47,631 nucleotides of DNA from DASYQD01 sp036005845 (lineage in GTDB: Bacteria; Acidobacteriota; Thermoanaerobaculia; Multivoradales; JAIOJS01). A program made the translations under genes and the position numbers. Every line of letters begins with the position of its first letter. The stretch's first letter is position 1. The notes under the pieces are model-generated. The model saw only the letters and a program-made list of their open reading frames with translations. It was not told the DNA's origin and searched no databases. The DNA lies in NCBI GenBank assembly GCA_036005845.1, contig DASYQD010000169.1, forward strand, positions 1 to 47,631, read 5' to 3'. This document shows, one piece after another, positions 23,965 through 32,271 of this stretch.

Positions 23965-26900
23965 CTACGCCACCGGCTTCGCCCCTGCCTGGGCGTACTT
24001 TCGCATCGCCGTGACGTCGGCGCCGCGTTCCTCGGCGGCCTTGACCGCCTCCTCGAACGCGTCGCGCTCGCCGCTCTCGAACGCCGCCAGGGCAAGCAGC
24101 AGGTGCGCCTCGGCGGCGTCGAACACGCTGCGACTCCGCACAGTCTTCCTCAGCCGCCGATAGGCCTCGACGAAGCGGCCGGCGCGCAGGTCGAGCCGTG
24201 ACTGCACGACGTCGACCTCGCCGCGAGCGTCATCGAGGGTCGAAGGGCCGAGGTGCCCTGCCGCGCGTACCACCGCCGCCGCGGCTGCCGCATCGTCGTC
24301 GCGGGCCAGGCACGCCCGCGCGACGGAGAGCTCGATCAGGGCATCGAGCTGCTCAATCACCTGGCGGTCGCCGCCGTCGACGCCTTCCGCCGCGACCGCT
24401 TCCCGCCACAGGCGTTCCGCCATCGCGAGATCGCCCTTCAGCGCCGCGTCGACGCCCTGGCGATAACGCCGCCCCTTCATGTCCTTGGTGTCATCGTGGA
24501 AGGTCGCGAATACGGCGGCGTTGCGGTCGAGCCAGAACCGCCGCGGCTCCTTGTCGACCTCGAGCTCGAACGGCGAGCTGTCGCCTTTGACCAAGAGCTG
24601 GCCGGTCACCACGCCACTCCACCAAGCGTCACTGCCCTGGTGACTGTACGCTTCGGGTGCCTTGGGATCCCAGATGCCGACCTGGAACGGCACCAGCAGC
24701 CACCAGTCCGCGACGTCGATATCGCCGTGTCCCTCGCACACGACGTCGAGCCGTCCCTGCGGCCCGCTGGCCTCGACACGGCAGCGACCGTGGTCTGGCA
24801 GGCGCCGCTGCCGCACCGTGCCGCTGACCTTCCAATGTCCGGGCGTCGACGGTGTGAAGCTGTACTCGTACGACAGCTCGGGCAGACCGGTGCCGTACAC
24901 GAACTGCCGCGCGAAGCCATCGAGCTCGACACCGGCCGAGCGCTGCAGCGCGGCGATCAGCACCTCGGTGGAGATCAGCTTGCCGGCCGCCAGGCCGAAG
25001 AGGTCGTGCAGCGCACTGGCGAGCGCGTCGCGGCCGACGGCCTGCGCCAGCATGTCAATGACGATGGCGCCCTTCTTGTAGATGATCGCTTCATAAGCGC
25101 CCGGCGCGACCGTGGAGTCGAGCCGCTCGCCGAGGGTTAGGGGGCCCACCGATTCGATCCGCCGGCCATCGGCCAGCGTCGCAGCGAGCTCGTTCTGCCA
25201 TCCCGTCGTCGGACCGCCGCGCGGCGTCTCCAACAGCTTCGCGGAGACGTAGAACATCGCCGACCAGCTGGCCAGCGCCTCGGAAAGCCACTGGTCGCGA
25301 TAGCTCGACCACCCCACCTCGTGGCCCCACCACTGGTGCGCCACCTCGTGGGCGACGACGGTGCGGCGGTCCTCGAGGCCTAGGAGTGGCCCGATCTCGC
25401 CGAGATCAGCCACCATCAGGTCGGAGAGGGTGACGATGCCGGGCAGCGACTGCGAGTCGGCGCGCGGCACGGTCACCAGCGTCAGCTCGCTGTACGGATA
25501 CGGACCGAAGGTGGCGCTGAAGAGATCGAGGGCGTCGCCGGCCGCCTGTGTGAGCTCCTGGCGCGCCTCGGGCGGCAGCTGCCGCGAGGCGCGGTCGAGA
25601 GCGACGCGGATGGTGACGTTGCCCCGTCTCGTTTCGGAGGTGTCGAATCGCCCGAGCTCGAAGCCGAACGCGAGCGCCGGACGCTCGAGCTTGCGGCGTT
25701 CCCAACGCTCGCCGCGCGACTCGCCGCCGTCGACGCGGACGCCGCCGGCGACGAGGTCGAGCCGCTTCGGCCAACGCAGCTCGACGTCGTAGACGGCGCG
25801 ATCGATCTCGCCCACATGCGGGTGCCAGAGGATGGTGTCGCGGGCGGCGTAGCCGATGCCCCTCACCTTCTTGACGAAGACACCGCCGTAGGTGACGGCG
25901 ACGGTGAGGTGCTGATCCGCCTGCGACGGAGCCGGCAGCGCGATCACGATGTCGTCGCCATTGCGCCGGAAGGCCGCCGGCTGGCCTCCGACCTCGACGT
26001 GCCGGACGACGAGATCGCGGAAGAGTCGAGCGCTCACCACCGACACGCCGACCGCCTGCGGCACGAGCTCGATCTCCGTAGTGCCCTCGAGGCGAAGGTC
26101 GTCGTCGAGCCGCGCTTTGATTCGGTAGGCGACCGGCTCGAAAGGCTCGAAGCCGGGATGCTCCTTGCCGTCGGCGCCGTTGAGCGACGCCGAGAACCAA
26201 GTGTCGAACTGCCCGAGCTGCTCCATGCGCAGACCGAGCAGCCGACCGTGACGTTGCTCGCGGTGCAGCAGGCGCTGGGCCTTGCGCTCTTCGCGTTCGC
26301 TGACGTCGGGCTTCACGAAGCGGCCGAGGGTCACCTGCTCGCGCGCCTCCGGATCGACGACGTACAGCAACGGGCGCGCGTGGGCGCTCTCGTCGTCGCC
26401 TGCCCGCAGGGCCCAGGCGACGAAGCAGACCTGCGCGCTGGGGTGCCCGTGATCGTCGGCGAAGGTCTCGAGATCGACGTCGGCGATGCTGCGCTCGCCG
26501 GAGGCAAGCCAGCGAGCCTGCAAATGAGCGAGACGGTTCAGAGTCGCGGCGTCGGCGTTGCCCGCCTCCGGTTTGCGCAAGATGGCTTCGGCAGCCGCCC
26601 GCGCGGGCATGAAGAGCGCGAGTTGCTCGAAGGGGTAGTCGAGGATCGGCTCGCCGGAAAAGAGCTCGAGCTGCTGGGCCTCGACCGGATCCTTGGGCTG
26701 GAGCTGCAGTCGGCCCTTGCCCACGAACAGGAATTCGCGCGGCCGCGACTCGCCGGCAGCCTGGAGCGGCGCGATGACGCCGCCGTCGAGTTGGAGCGTC
26801 GCGAGGCCGGCAGAGAGGCGAAGGTGGTCGACGAGGCGCGGTGTGCCGAGCTGCCGCATGGTCACCGCTGCAGGCGGCGTACTCGTGGAGGCGATGGCGG

Positions 26901-26976
26901 GGAGGGACAGCGCCGCGGCCAACAGGACGGCCAGGGTCCAGGACTGCCGCCGTGCGAAACGCCGACAAGCTTTCAC
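23965..26976 (-). CDS. Secreted M1-family (gluzincin) metallopeptidase
   Basis: This is a 1003-residue exported peptidase. It has a basic N-terminus and hydrophobic signal (LAVLLAAALSLPAIAST). A long N-terminal domain of about 250 residues is not typical of M1 and is unrecognised. A beta-sandwich then precedes the catalytic domain: HEVAHQWWGHE at about residues 543-553 gives the zinc histidines and catalytic Glu, with the third ligand in WLSEALASW. The usual GAMEN exopeptidase motif is not seen; TLVTVPRADSQSLPG stands in its place, as in several M1 relatives of uncertain specificity. A helical C-terminus holds TPR-like segments. The start is a GTG with AGGGTGA upstream. Confidence 0.88.
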   Translation of the reverse strand: MKACRRFARRQSWTLAVLLAAALSLPAIASTSTPPAAVTMRQLGTPRLVDHLRLSAGLATLQLDGGVIAPLQAAGESRPREFLFVGKGRLQLQPKDPVEAQQLELFSGEPILDYPFEQLALFMPARAAAEAILRKPEAGNADAATLNRLAHLQARWLASGERSIADVDLETFADDHGHPSAQVCFVAWALRAGDDESAHARPLLYVVDPEAREQVTLGRFVKPDVSEREERKAQRLLHREQRHGRLLGLRMEQLGQFDTWFSASLNGADGKEHPGFEPFEPVAYRIKARLDDDLRLEGTTEIELVPQAVGVSVVSARLFRDLVVRHVEVGGQPAAFRRNGDDIVIALPAPSQADQHLTVAVTYGGVFVKKVRGIGYAARDTILWHPHVGEIDRAVYDVELRWPKRLDLVAGGVRVDGGESRGERWERRKLERPALAFGFELGRFDTSETRRGNVTIRVALDRASRQLPPEARQELTQAAGDALDLFSATFGPYPYSELTLVTVPRADSQSLPGIVTLSDLMVADLGEIGPLLGLEDRRTVVAHEVAHQWWGHEVGWSSYRDQWLSEALASWSAMFYVSAKLLETPRGGPTTGWQNELAATLADGRRIESVGPLTLGERLDSTVAPGAYEAIIYKKGAIVIDMLAQAVGRDALASALHDLFGLAAGKLISTEVLIAALQRSAGVELDGFARQFVYGTGLPELSYEYSFTPSTPGHWKVSGTVRQRRLPDHGRCRVEASGPQGRLDVVCEGHGDIDVADWWLLVPFQVGIWDPKAPEAYSHQGSDAWWSGVVTGQLLVKGDSSPFELEVDKEPRRFWLDRNAAVFATFHDDTKDMKGRRYRQGVDAALKGDLAMAERLWREAVAAEGVDGGDRQVIEQLDALIELSVARACLARDDDAAAAAAVVRAAGHLGPSTLDDARGEVDVVQSRLDLRAGRFVEAYRRLRKTVRSRSVFDAAEAHLLLALAAFESGERDAFEEAVKAAEERGADVTAMRKYAQAGAKPVA

Positions 26977-27015
26977 GATCTCACCCTGAGGTTGTGTCTG
27001 CTGAGCCTATGGATC

Positions 27016-27029
27016 TCTAACTAGTTAGA
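27016..27029. promoter_or_regulatory. 14-bp perfect palindrome, candidate operator
   Basis: TCTAACTAGTTAGA is fully self-complementary and AT-rich within GC-rich DNA. It lies in the 140-base divergent region between the M1 peptidase (GTG at 26976) and the helicase (ATG at 27117). It sits six bases upstream of a possible minus-strand -10 (TAGGCT, 27004-27009), where the -35 would be. Size and symmetry suit a dimeric repressor of the MarR or TetR kind; none is encoded nearby. Confidence 0.45.
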
Positions 27030-27102
27030 CGGACGCAGCGATCAGTTTTCCCGCGCCGACTTCTTCCCTGCTCGGCGCACGCGGCAGCTTTCACGCCGTG
27101 GC

Positions 27103-27108
27103 TATACT
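27103..27108 (+). promoter_or_regulatory. -10 box of the nuclease-helicase gene
   Basis: TATACT ends eight bases before the ATG at 27117 with no Shine-Dalgarno between, so a leaderless or near-leaderless start is expected. Confidence 0.5.
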
Positions 27109-27116
27109 GATCGCGC

Positions 27117-29642
27117 ATGCCCCCTCGCTTCGATCCGGACCTGCTGCGGGTCGAGCTGTCGGTGGCCGACCTGCTCGAGCGCGAGCTGGCGGGCAGCCTC
27201 GCCTTCGGCCAGCGCGGCGGGTACGAGCGGCTGTGGCTGGGGCAGGCGATCCACAGCCGCTATCAGGAGGCGGCGCTCGCCGGCGACCCGTCGTACCGGC
27301 GCGAGGTGGCGGTGGCGGCGGAGCTGACGCACCGCGGCTGGCAGGTGCTGCTGCGCGGGCGGCTCGACGGGCTGCGCCGCGAGAAGGACGGGTCGCTCGT
27401 CGTCGAGGAGATCAAGTCGGTGCGCCGCGGCGGCCAGCTTCCGCCGTCGACGCGCGAGCTCTACGAGCGGCAGGCGCTGCTCTACGCGTGGCTGCTGCGG
27501 CTCACCGAGAGCGCGCCGGTCAGCGCCGAATTGGTGCTGATCGAGATCGGCAGCGACGCCGTCGAGCGCGTGCCGTTGCAGACGTCGTGGGCCGCGCTCG
27601 AAGGCGAAGTGCGGCGCCGGCTGTCGGCGCTCTTCCGCGGCTACGAGGCCGAGCGCGCCGCGATGGAGGAGCGCCGCCGCGTCGCCGCGACGCTCGCCTT
27701 TCCCTATCGCCAGCAGCGCCCCGGCCAGGAGCGCATCATCGAGGCGGTGGAGACGGCGCTGCAGAACCGCGACCACCTGCTGCTCGAGGCGCCCACCGGC
27801 ATCGGCAAGACGGTGGCGGCGCTCTACCCGGCGCTGCGCTACGCGCTCGCTCACGGCAAGCGCGTCTTCGTGCTCACCGCCAAGACGCTACAGCAGGACA
27901 TGGCGATGAAGGTGCTGTCGCTGCTCAACGGCGACGAGGCGTTCCGTTCGCTGCGGCTGCGCGCCAAGGCGAAGATGTGCGCCAACGGCGAGGTGATCTG
28001 CCACGAGGAATACTGCCCCTACGCGCGCGACTACTACGGCAAGCTGAAGACGGCGGGCACGGTGCCGCGGCTGATGGCCGAGCATCCGACGCTCGAGCCC
28101 GACGAGGTGTATCACCGCGCGCGCGCCGACGAGGTTTGTCCGTTCGAGGTATCGCTCGACCTCGCGCACCAGGTGCAGGTCGTCGTCTGCGACTACAACT
28201 ACGCCTTCGATCCCTACGTCGCGCTCTCCGAGTTCGGCGCCGAGGGCGACCTCGCCGACTCGATCCTCGTCATCGACGAGATCCACAACCTGGTGGAGCG
28301 CGGGCGCGGCTACTACTCGCCGTCGCTGTCGGCGGCCCAGGCGCGCGAGGCGGCAGAGTCGCTGCGGCGGCTCGGCGACCCGGCGCTCGATCCACTGACC
28401 GACGCGGCGATCGAGCTGGCGCGGCTCATCGAGCAGGCGGTGGCGGAGACCTTCCCGGAGCGGCCGCCGTTCGCGGCGAACGGTTACGCCACCGCGATGC
28501 CGGACGGCGAGCTGCGCGCGTGGCTGGTCAATCCCTTCGAGCCGGAAGGCGCGCCGCAGGCCGCCGAGGCGCAGCTCCCCGAAGAAGACCTGTGGCTGAT
28601 GCGGCCGCGCTTCGACGGCGCCTTCGTCGACTACCTCGAGTGGCAGCGCAGCAACCACGCCTTCCGCGACGACGATCCGTTCGTGGCGCTCTACTTCGAC
28701 CTGCTGCGCTTCCTCGACGTCATGCTGGTGCTCGACGGCGCCTTCTCGACGCTCGTCGTGCGCACGGCCGACGACTGCCAGATCCAGATCCTCTGCAAGG
28801 ACCCCAGCCGCTTCCTCGGCAAGATCGTCAACCGCACCCACACCACGGTGGGCCTGTCGGCGACGATCACGCCGCCCGAGTTCTATCGCGACCTGCTCGG
28901 CTTCGAGCGCGGGCGCACGGCGTCGCTGTCGCTGCCCGATCCTTTCCCTGAGAGCAACCGCCGCGTCGTCGTCGACGCCACCGTCGAGACGACGTGGAAG
29001 CAGCGCCCCTTCCACTACCCGCGCATCGCCGAGCGGCTGGCGGCGTTCGCCGGCGCCGTGCCCGGCAACTGCCTGGCGCTCTTCCCCAGCTACGACTTCC
29101 TGCGCTCGGTGGCCGAGCGCCTGCAGGTGCCGGGCAAGCGCGTGCTCATCCAGCAGCGGGCAGACAGCGACCGCACGCGCAGCGAGATGCTCGCCAACCT
29201 GCGCGGCGCGCTCTTCGGCGACGTGCTGCTGCTTGCCGTCGCAGGCGGCGCCTTCGCCGAGGGCGTCGACTACCCGGGCGACATGCTGCAAGCGGTGGCG
29301 GTCGTCGGCCCGTGCCTGCCGGCGGTGTCGCTCGAGCGCAAGCTGCTCGAGACCTACTACCAGGAACGCTTCGAGCGCGGCTTCGAGTACGCCTTCGTCG
29401 TGCCCGGCATGACGCGCGTCGTGCAGGCGGCGGGGAGGCTGCTGCGCTCGCCCGAAGACCGCGGCGTCATCGCCCTCTTCGACCGCCGCTTCCTCGCACC
29501 GCTCTACGCCGGCTACCTGCCCGGCCACTGGCTGCCGGCGGGTGGCGTCACGCGCCTCGCCGGTGAGCCGGCCGCCGCGGCGGCGGAGTTCTTCGGCACC
29601 GTGCCACGCTCGCGCGTCAGCGTCGCTCCCGGCTTCGACTGA
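27117..29642 (+). CDS. RecB-like PD-(D/E)XK nuclease fused to XPD/DinG-type helicase
   Basis: This is an 841-residue two-part protein. Residues 1-200 carry a RecB/Cas4-type nuclease pattern: His46, Asp84 (GRLDG), Glu98-x-Lys100 (EEIKS) and Gln119-x3-Tyr123. The Fe-S cysteines of Cas4 are absent from this part. From about residue 205 an SF2 helicase follows, with Walker A APTGIGKT (about 226-233), DEIH in VIDEIHNL (about 386) and motif VI QAAGRLLRS. Four cysteines at 288, 295, 300 and 341 fit the XPD/DinG iron-sulphur cluster. It probably unwinds and trims DNA in repair or in defence against foreign DNA. It is monocistronic, with its own promoter. Confidence 0.85.
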   Translation: MPPRFDPDLLRVELSVADLLERELAGSLAFGQRGGYERLWLGQAIHSRYQEAALAGDPSYRREVAVAAELTHRGWQVLLRGRLDGLRREKDGSLVVEEIKSVRRGGQLPPSTRELYERQALLYAWLLRLTESAPVSAELVLIEIGSDAVERVPLQTSWAALEGEVRRRLSALFRGYEAERAAMEERRRVAATLAFPYRQQRPGQERIIEAVETALQNRDHLLLEAPTGIGKTVAALYPALRYALAHGKRVFVLTAKTLQQDMAMKVLSLLNGDEAFRSLRLRAKAKMCANGEVICHEEYCPYARDYYGKLKTAGTVPRLMAEHPTLEPDEVYHRARADEVCPFEVSLDLAHQVQVVVCDYNYAFDPYVALSEFGAEGDLADSILVIDEIHNLVERGRGYYSPSLSAAQAREAAESLRRLGDPALDPLTDAAIELARLIEQAVAETFPERPPFAANGYATAMPDGELRAWLVNPFEPEGAPQAAEAQLPEEDLWLMRPRFDGAFVDYLEWQRSNHAFRDDDPFVALYFDLLRFLDVMLVLDGAFSTLVVRTADDCQIQILCKDPSRFLGKIVNRTHTTVGLSATITPPEFYRDLLGFERGRTASLSLPDPFPESNRRVVVDATVETTWKQRPFHYPRIAERLAAFAGAVPGNCLALFPSYDFLRSVAERLQVPGKRVLIQQRADSDRTRSEMLANLRGALFGDVLLLAVAGGAFAEGVDYPGDMLQAVAVVGPCLPAVSLERKLLETYYQERFERGFEYAFVVPGMTRVVQAAGRLLRSPEDRGVIALFDRRFLAPLYAGYLPGHWLPAGGVTRLAGEPAAAAAEFFGTVPRSRVSVAPGFD

Positions 29643-29698
29643 CCCGGTCCCAGAGAACGCCGGTTTCGTCTTCGCGCCCTCCCGGCTCCAACTGGGTG

Positions 29699-29706
29699 AA
29701 GGAGGG
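29699..29706 (+). promoter_or_regulatory. Ribosome binding site fixing the tonB start
   Basis: AAGGAGGG lies seven bases before the ATG at 29714 and overlaps an in-frame GTG at 29696. The ATG is therefore taken as the start. It is one of the strongest Shine-Dalgarno sites in the window. Confidence 0.7.
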
Positions 29707-29713
29707 AGCGGCG

Positions 29714-30472
29714 ATGTTCGAGCACAGCTTGGTCGTGAGACAGAAGAGCCGCCGGCGCGGGTTGGTGCTGGCGATGGCGGTGGGGATGCACGGCGCGGGG
29801 CTGGCGACAGTGGTGCTGGCGAGCGCGTGGAGCGTCGGCGAGGTGCCGCCGCCGGAACAGCACGTGGTGTTCAACGTGCCGCTCGACGTCACCCACTTGC
29901 TGTTCGAGCAGCCGGAGCGACGCGCGGTGCCGCCGCCGGCTCCGCCTCCTGCCGCGCCGACGGCGCCGCACAACGATCCCGCGCCGGTGCAACCGGCGCC
30001 GCAGCCGCAGGTGACGCAACCGACGACGGTGCCCGAGCAGACGCCGGTGGCGTCGACATCCACGGACGACGTGCCGATCGCCGAAGGCGATGCGCCGCCG
30101 AGCAGCGATCCGACCAACGGCAGCGGTCCCGTCGCCGGCAACGGCCCGCCCGGTCCGGCGTGGGGCGACGGCGATGGCGAGGTCGCGCTGGCGCTCGACG
30201 CGCGGATGACGCGGCCGGAGACGATCTTCCGCGTCACGCCGCGCTACACCGAGGCGGCGCGCATCGCCCGCCGCGAGGGCACCGTCATCGTGCAGGCGAC
30301 GATCGACCGCACCGGCCATGTCACCGATCTGCGGCTGATCAAGAGCCTCGGCCTCGGTCTCGACGAGTCGGCGATGAACGCCGTGCAGCAGTGGCGCTTC
30401 AAGCCTGCGGTGCTCGCCGGAAGGCCGGTGCCGGTCTACTTCCAGCTCAGCGTCAACTTCACCGTCCGCTGA
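29714..30472 (+). CDS. tonB: TonB-family energy transducer
   Basis: This is a 252-residue inner-membrane protein. A basic N-terminus is followed by one hydrophobic segment (about residues 16-40). A long periplasmic Pro/Ala/Thr-rich spacer (PPAPPPAAPTAP) and a Gly/Asp-rich stretch come next. Residues about 170-252 are the TonB C-terminal domain (YTEAARIARREGTVIVQATIDRTG, ESAMNAVQQWRFKPA). It would transmit proton-motive force from ExbBD to outer-membrane transporters. exbB, exbD and TonB-dependent receptors are not in the window. A 3'UTR with folded RNA and a terminator follows. Confidence 0.9.
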   Translation: MFEHSLVVRQKSRRRGLVLAMAVGMHGAGLATVVLASAWSVGEVPPPEQHVVFNVPLDVTHLLFEQPERRAVPPPAPPPAAPTAPHNDPAPVQPAPQPQVTQPTTVPEQTPVASTSTDDVPIAEGDAPPSSDPTNGSGPVAGNGPPGPAWGDGDGEVALALDARMTRPETIFRVTPRYTEAARIARREGTVIVQATIDRTGHVTDLRLIKSLGLGLDESAMNAVQQWRFKPAVLAGRPVPVYFQLSVNFTVR

Positions 30473-30521
30473 GCGCGGCGCGAATCGAGCGACCAAACAA
30501 AGATCCCCGTCCGTCCGTAGT

Positions 30522-30561
30522 AAGAGGTGAGAACACGGAGACGATCTCCACTCTCCCTCTT
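30522..30561 (+). other. Nested imperfect hairpin in the tonB 3'UTR (possible sRNA)
   Basis: Three successive paired arms fold into one rod: AAGAGG (30522-30527) with CCTCTT (30556-30561), GAGA (30529-30532) with TCTC (30552-30555), and GGAGA (30537-30541) with TCTCC (30545-30549) around a CGA loop. A bulged T and a small ACAC/AC internal loop separate them. It sits directly before the T-tailed terminator, so it may be the body of a 3'UTR-derived small RNA, or simply a stabilising 3' end. Confidence 0.45.
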
Positions 30562-30566
30562 TGAGT

Positions 30567-30595
30567 CCCCCGTCCCACGGCGGGGGCTTTTTTTT
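30567..30595 (+). terminator. Rho-independent terminator after tonB
   Basis: CCCCCG (30567-30572) pairs with CGGGGG (30581-30586) around an eight-base loop and is followed by C and eight T residues (30588-30595). It separates tonB from the convergent Spy-like gene and is the only classical T-tailed terminator I found in the window. Confidence 0.88.
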
Positions 30596-30610
30596 ATGAG
30601 CGGTTGCCGG

Positions 30611-31513
30611 CTAGATCGGCGTCGGCGCCGCGGAGGGCTCGTCGTAGAAGCGGCGAGCGCCGCCACCACCGCCGCGCATGCCAGGACGGAGGCCGGGCCG
30701 CCACGGACGGTCGCGGCGCCAGCGCGGATCCACCGGGCGCGCATCGCGCTGAGGGCCGGGGCCGCCGGCGCGCGGGCCGAGGCGGGAGAGGAACTGCAGG
30801 TAGCGGCGCTCGGCTTCGCCGTCGAGGAGCTGGCGCGCGGCGAGGACGTGGTCGACGAAGGCGCGTTCGAGGGCGGCCTGCAGGCGCGCGGTGTCGTCGA
30901 CGTAGGCGTGCAGGCGCTGCGGGTCGGGGTTGGGCGCCAGCAGCTCGGCGCGCAGCGCGCGGCGCGTGGCCTCTAGTTGCACGTGGCGCTGGCGCGTCTC
31001 GGCGATGAAGGTGCGCTGCAGGGCGATGAAGCGCGGGCGGTCCGCCGGCGGCACGCCGAGCCGTTCCGCCATCTCTTCGAGGCGCGCCGGCGACGGGCCG
31101 TCGCCGCGCGGATCGTTGGGGCCAAGTCCGCCGGAACCGGGTCTGCCGGGACCGCGCCCGCCGGGGCCGGGCTCGTCGACACCTGCCTCGTCACCGAACA
31201 GCGGTGGCGGCGGATCGCCGAAGTCGTCGGCGAGTTGGTCGGGCGGCGCCGGCTCACGATCGCGATTCACCGGCGCGACGGGCGCGCGCAGCGGCGGCGC
31301 CACGGCTACCGGCGGCGGCGCGACCTCGCTCAGCTGCTCGGGCGGCGACTCGGCGGGCGCGGGCGCAGCAGCGGCCGCCTGCGGCGAGGGCACGACGAGC
31401 ACCGTCGGCGCCGGAGCCGGCGGCGCGAAGCGCTGCTGCACCACCGCGACGACGAGGCCGAGGTTGATGCCCACCGACAGCGAAAGGAGGGCCACCGCCC
31501 ACCAGCGCGTCAT
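30611..31513 (-). CDS. Membrane-anchored periplasmic Spy/CpxP/CnrX-like sensor
   Basis: This is a 300-residue protein with one N-terminal membrane segment (WWAVALLSLSVGINLGLVV). A long Pro/Ala- and Gly-rich low-complexity region runs from about residue 30 to 140. A helical heavy-metal-resistance/LTxxQ-like domain follows (about 145-235: LEEMAERLGVPPADRPRFIAL, then RRALRAELLA). The tail is rich in Gly, Pro and Arg. Related proteins (CnrX, ZraP, Spy, CpxP) sense metal or misfolded proteins in the periplasm. Its ATG overlaps the anti-sigma stop (ATGA), and a sigma factor lies upstream. That gives the CnrH-CnrY-CnrX gene set. No metal-ligand cluster is obvious. Confidence 0.75.
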   Translation of the reverse strand: MTRWWAVALLSLSVGINLGLVVAVVQQRFAPPAPAPTVLVVPSPQAAAAAPAPAESPPEQLSEVAPPPVAVAPPLRAPVAPVNRDREPAPPDQLADDFGDPPPPLFGDEAGVDEPGPGGRGPGRPGSGGLGPNDPRGDGPSPARLEEMAERLGVPPADRPRFIALQRTFIAETRQRHVQLEATRRALRAELLAPNPDPQRLHAYVDDTARLQAALERAFVDHVLAARQLLDGEAERRYLQFLSRLGPRAGGPGPQRDARPVDPRWRRDRPWRPGLRPGMRGGGGGARRFYDEPSAAPTPI

Positions 31514-32253
31514 CGTCCGGCGTCGCCTTCTCCACCACCGCCGCCGCCGTCATCGCTGCCGTCGAGGCCCTCGAGCGCCTGCCAGTACTCCTCGGCGAAC
31601 GTGGTGCTGCCGCCGCCGGCGAGGGCGGCGGTCTCGTCGCCGCCCATCGCGGCGGCGACCTCGGTCGTGGAGGGCGTGGGAGCCGATCCGTGCTCCGCCG
31701 CGGCCGATGCCGTTCCGCGCGGCGTCGCGTTGGCGACCGCCGGCGAGGGCGAGGCGGTCACGCCTGCGGTCATCTCGCTTTCGGCCGTCGGGCTCGGCGC
31801 CGCCGACGCGCCCACGCCGTCCCGCGCCGAGATCGCCGCGGCCGGCGAGGCGGCAACCGTCGCAGCCGCCCCGTTCCCCTGCGCCACTGTCGACTCCGCC
31901 CTCTGCGGCATCCGCCCCAGCCCGACGCCGAGGGTCACGCCCGCCACCAGCGCCGCCGCCGCCAGCGGTGCGCCCCACGACGGCGCCGCTCGCCAGCCGC
32001 CGATCCTCGTCGCGCCTGTCGCCCGCTGCTGGTCGGCGAGCCGCTGGATCTTGGGCACGTAGCCGAAGGGCGCCGGCGTCGGCGGCGACGGCTGCAGCCC
32101 CTGCCACAAGCGGTGCAGCTCGGCGAGCCGCGCCTGCAGCGCCGGGTCCTTCGCCAGCTCGGCGCGCAGCTCGCGCACGTCCTTGGAGGGAAGCTCCCCG
32201 TGCAGGTAGCGCATGAGGCGGCGGTCGGCGGCTCGGTCGCGCATGGCGGACAC
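31510..32253 (-). CDS. Membrane anti-sigma factor for the adjacent ECF sigma
   Basis: This is a 247-residue single-pass protein. The cytoplasmic N-terminus (DRRLMRYLHGELPSKDVRELRAEL, then LAKDPALQARLAELHRLW) has the anti-sigma helix pattern but lacks the His/Cys residues of zinc-binding anti-sigma factors. The membrane segment is GAPLAAAALVAGVTLGVGLG at about residues 93-112. The periplasmic part is an Ala/Ser/Thr/Pro-rich, probably disordered linker with a Gly-rich end. It is assigned from position directly after the sigma gene. The start is GTG at 32253, or ATG at 32244. Confidence 0.75.
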   Translation of the reverse strand: MSAMRDRAADRRLMRYLHGELPSKDVRELRAELAKDPALQARLAELHRLWQGLQPSPPTPAPFGYVPKIQRLADQQRATGATRIGGWRAAPSWGAPLAAAALVAGVTLGVGLGRMPQRAESTVAQGNGAAATVAASPAAAISARDGVGASAAPSPTAESEMTAGVTASPSPAVANATPRGTASAAAEHGSAPTPSTTEVAAAMGGDETAALAGGGSTTFAEEYWQALEGLDGSDDGGGGGGEGDAGR

Positions 32254-32271
32254 CTTACCCGGTGAAACCCA

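Noticed and set aside
23962..23967. Terminator between the hydrolase and the M1 peptidase
   Set aside because: The two stop codons are directly adjacent with no hairpin or T-tract. The same holds for the interlocked stops at 37527-37530.
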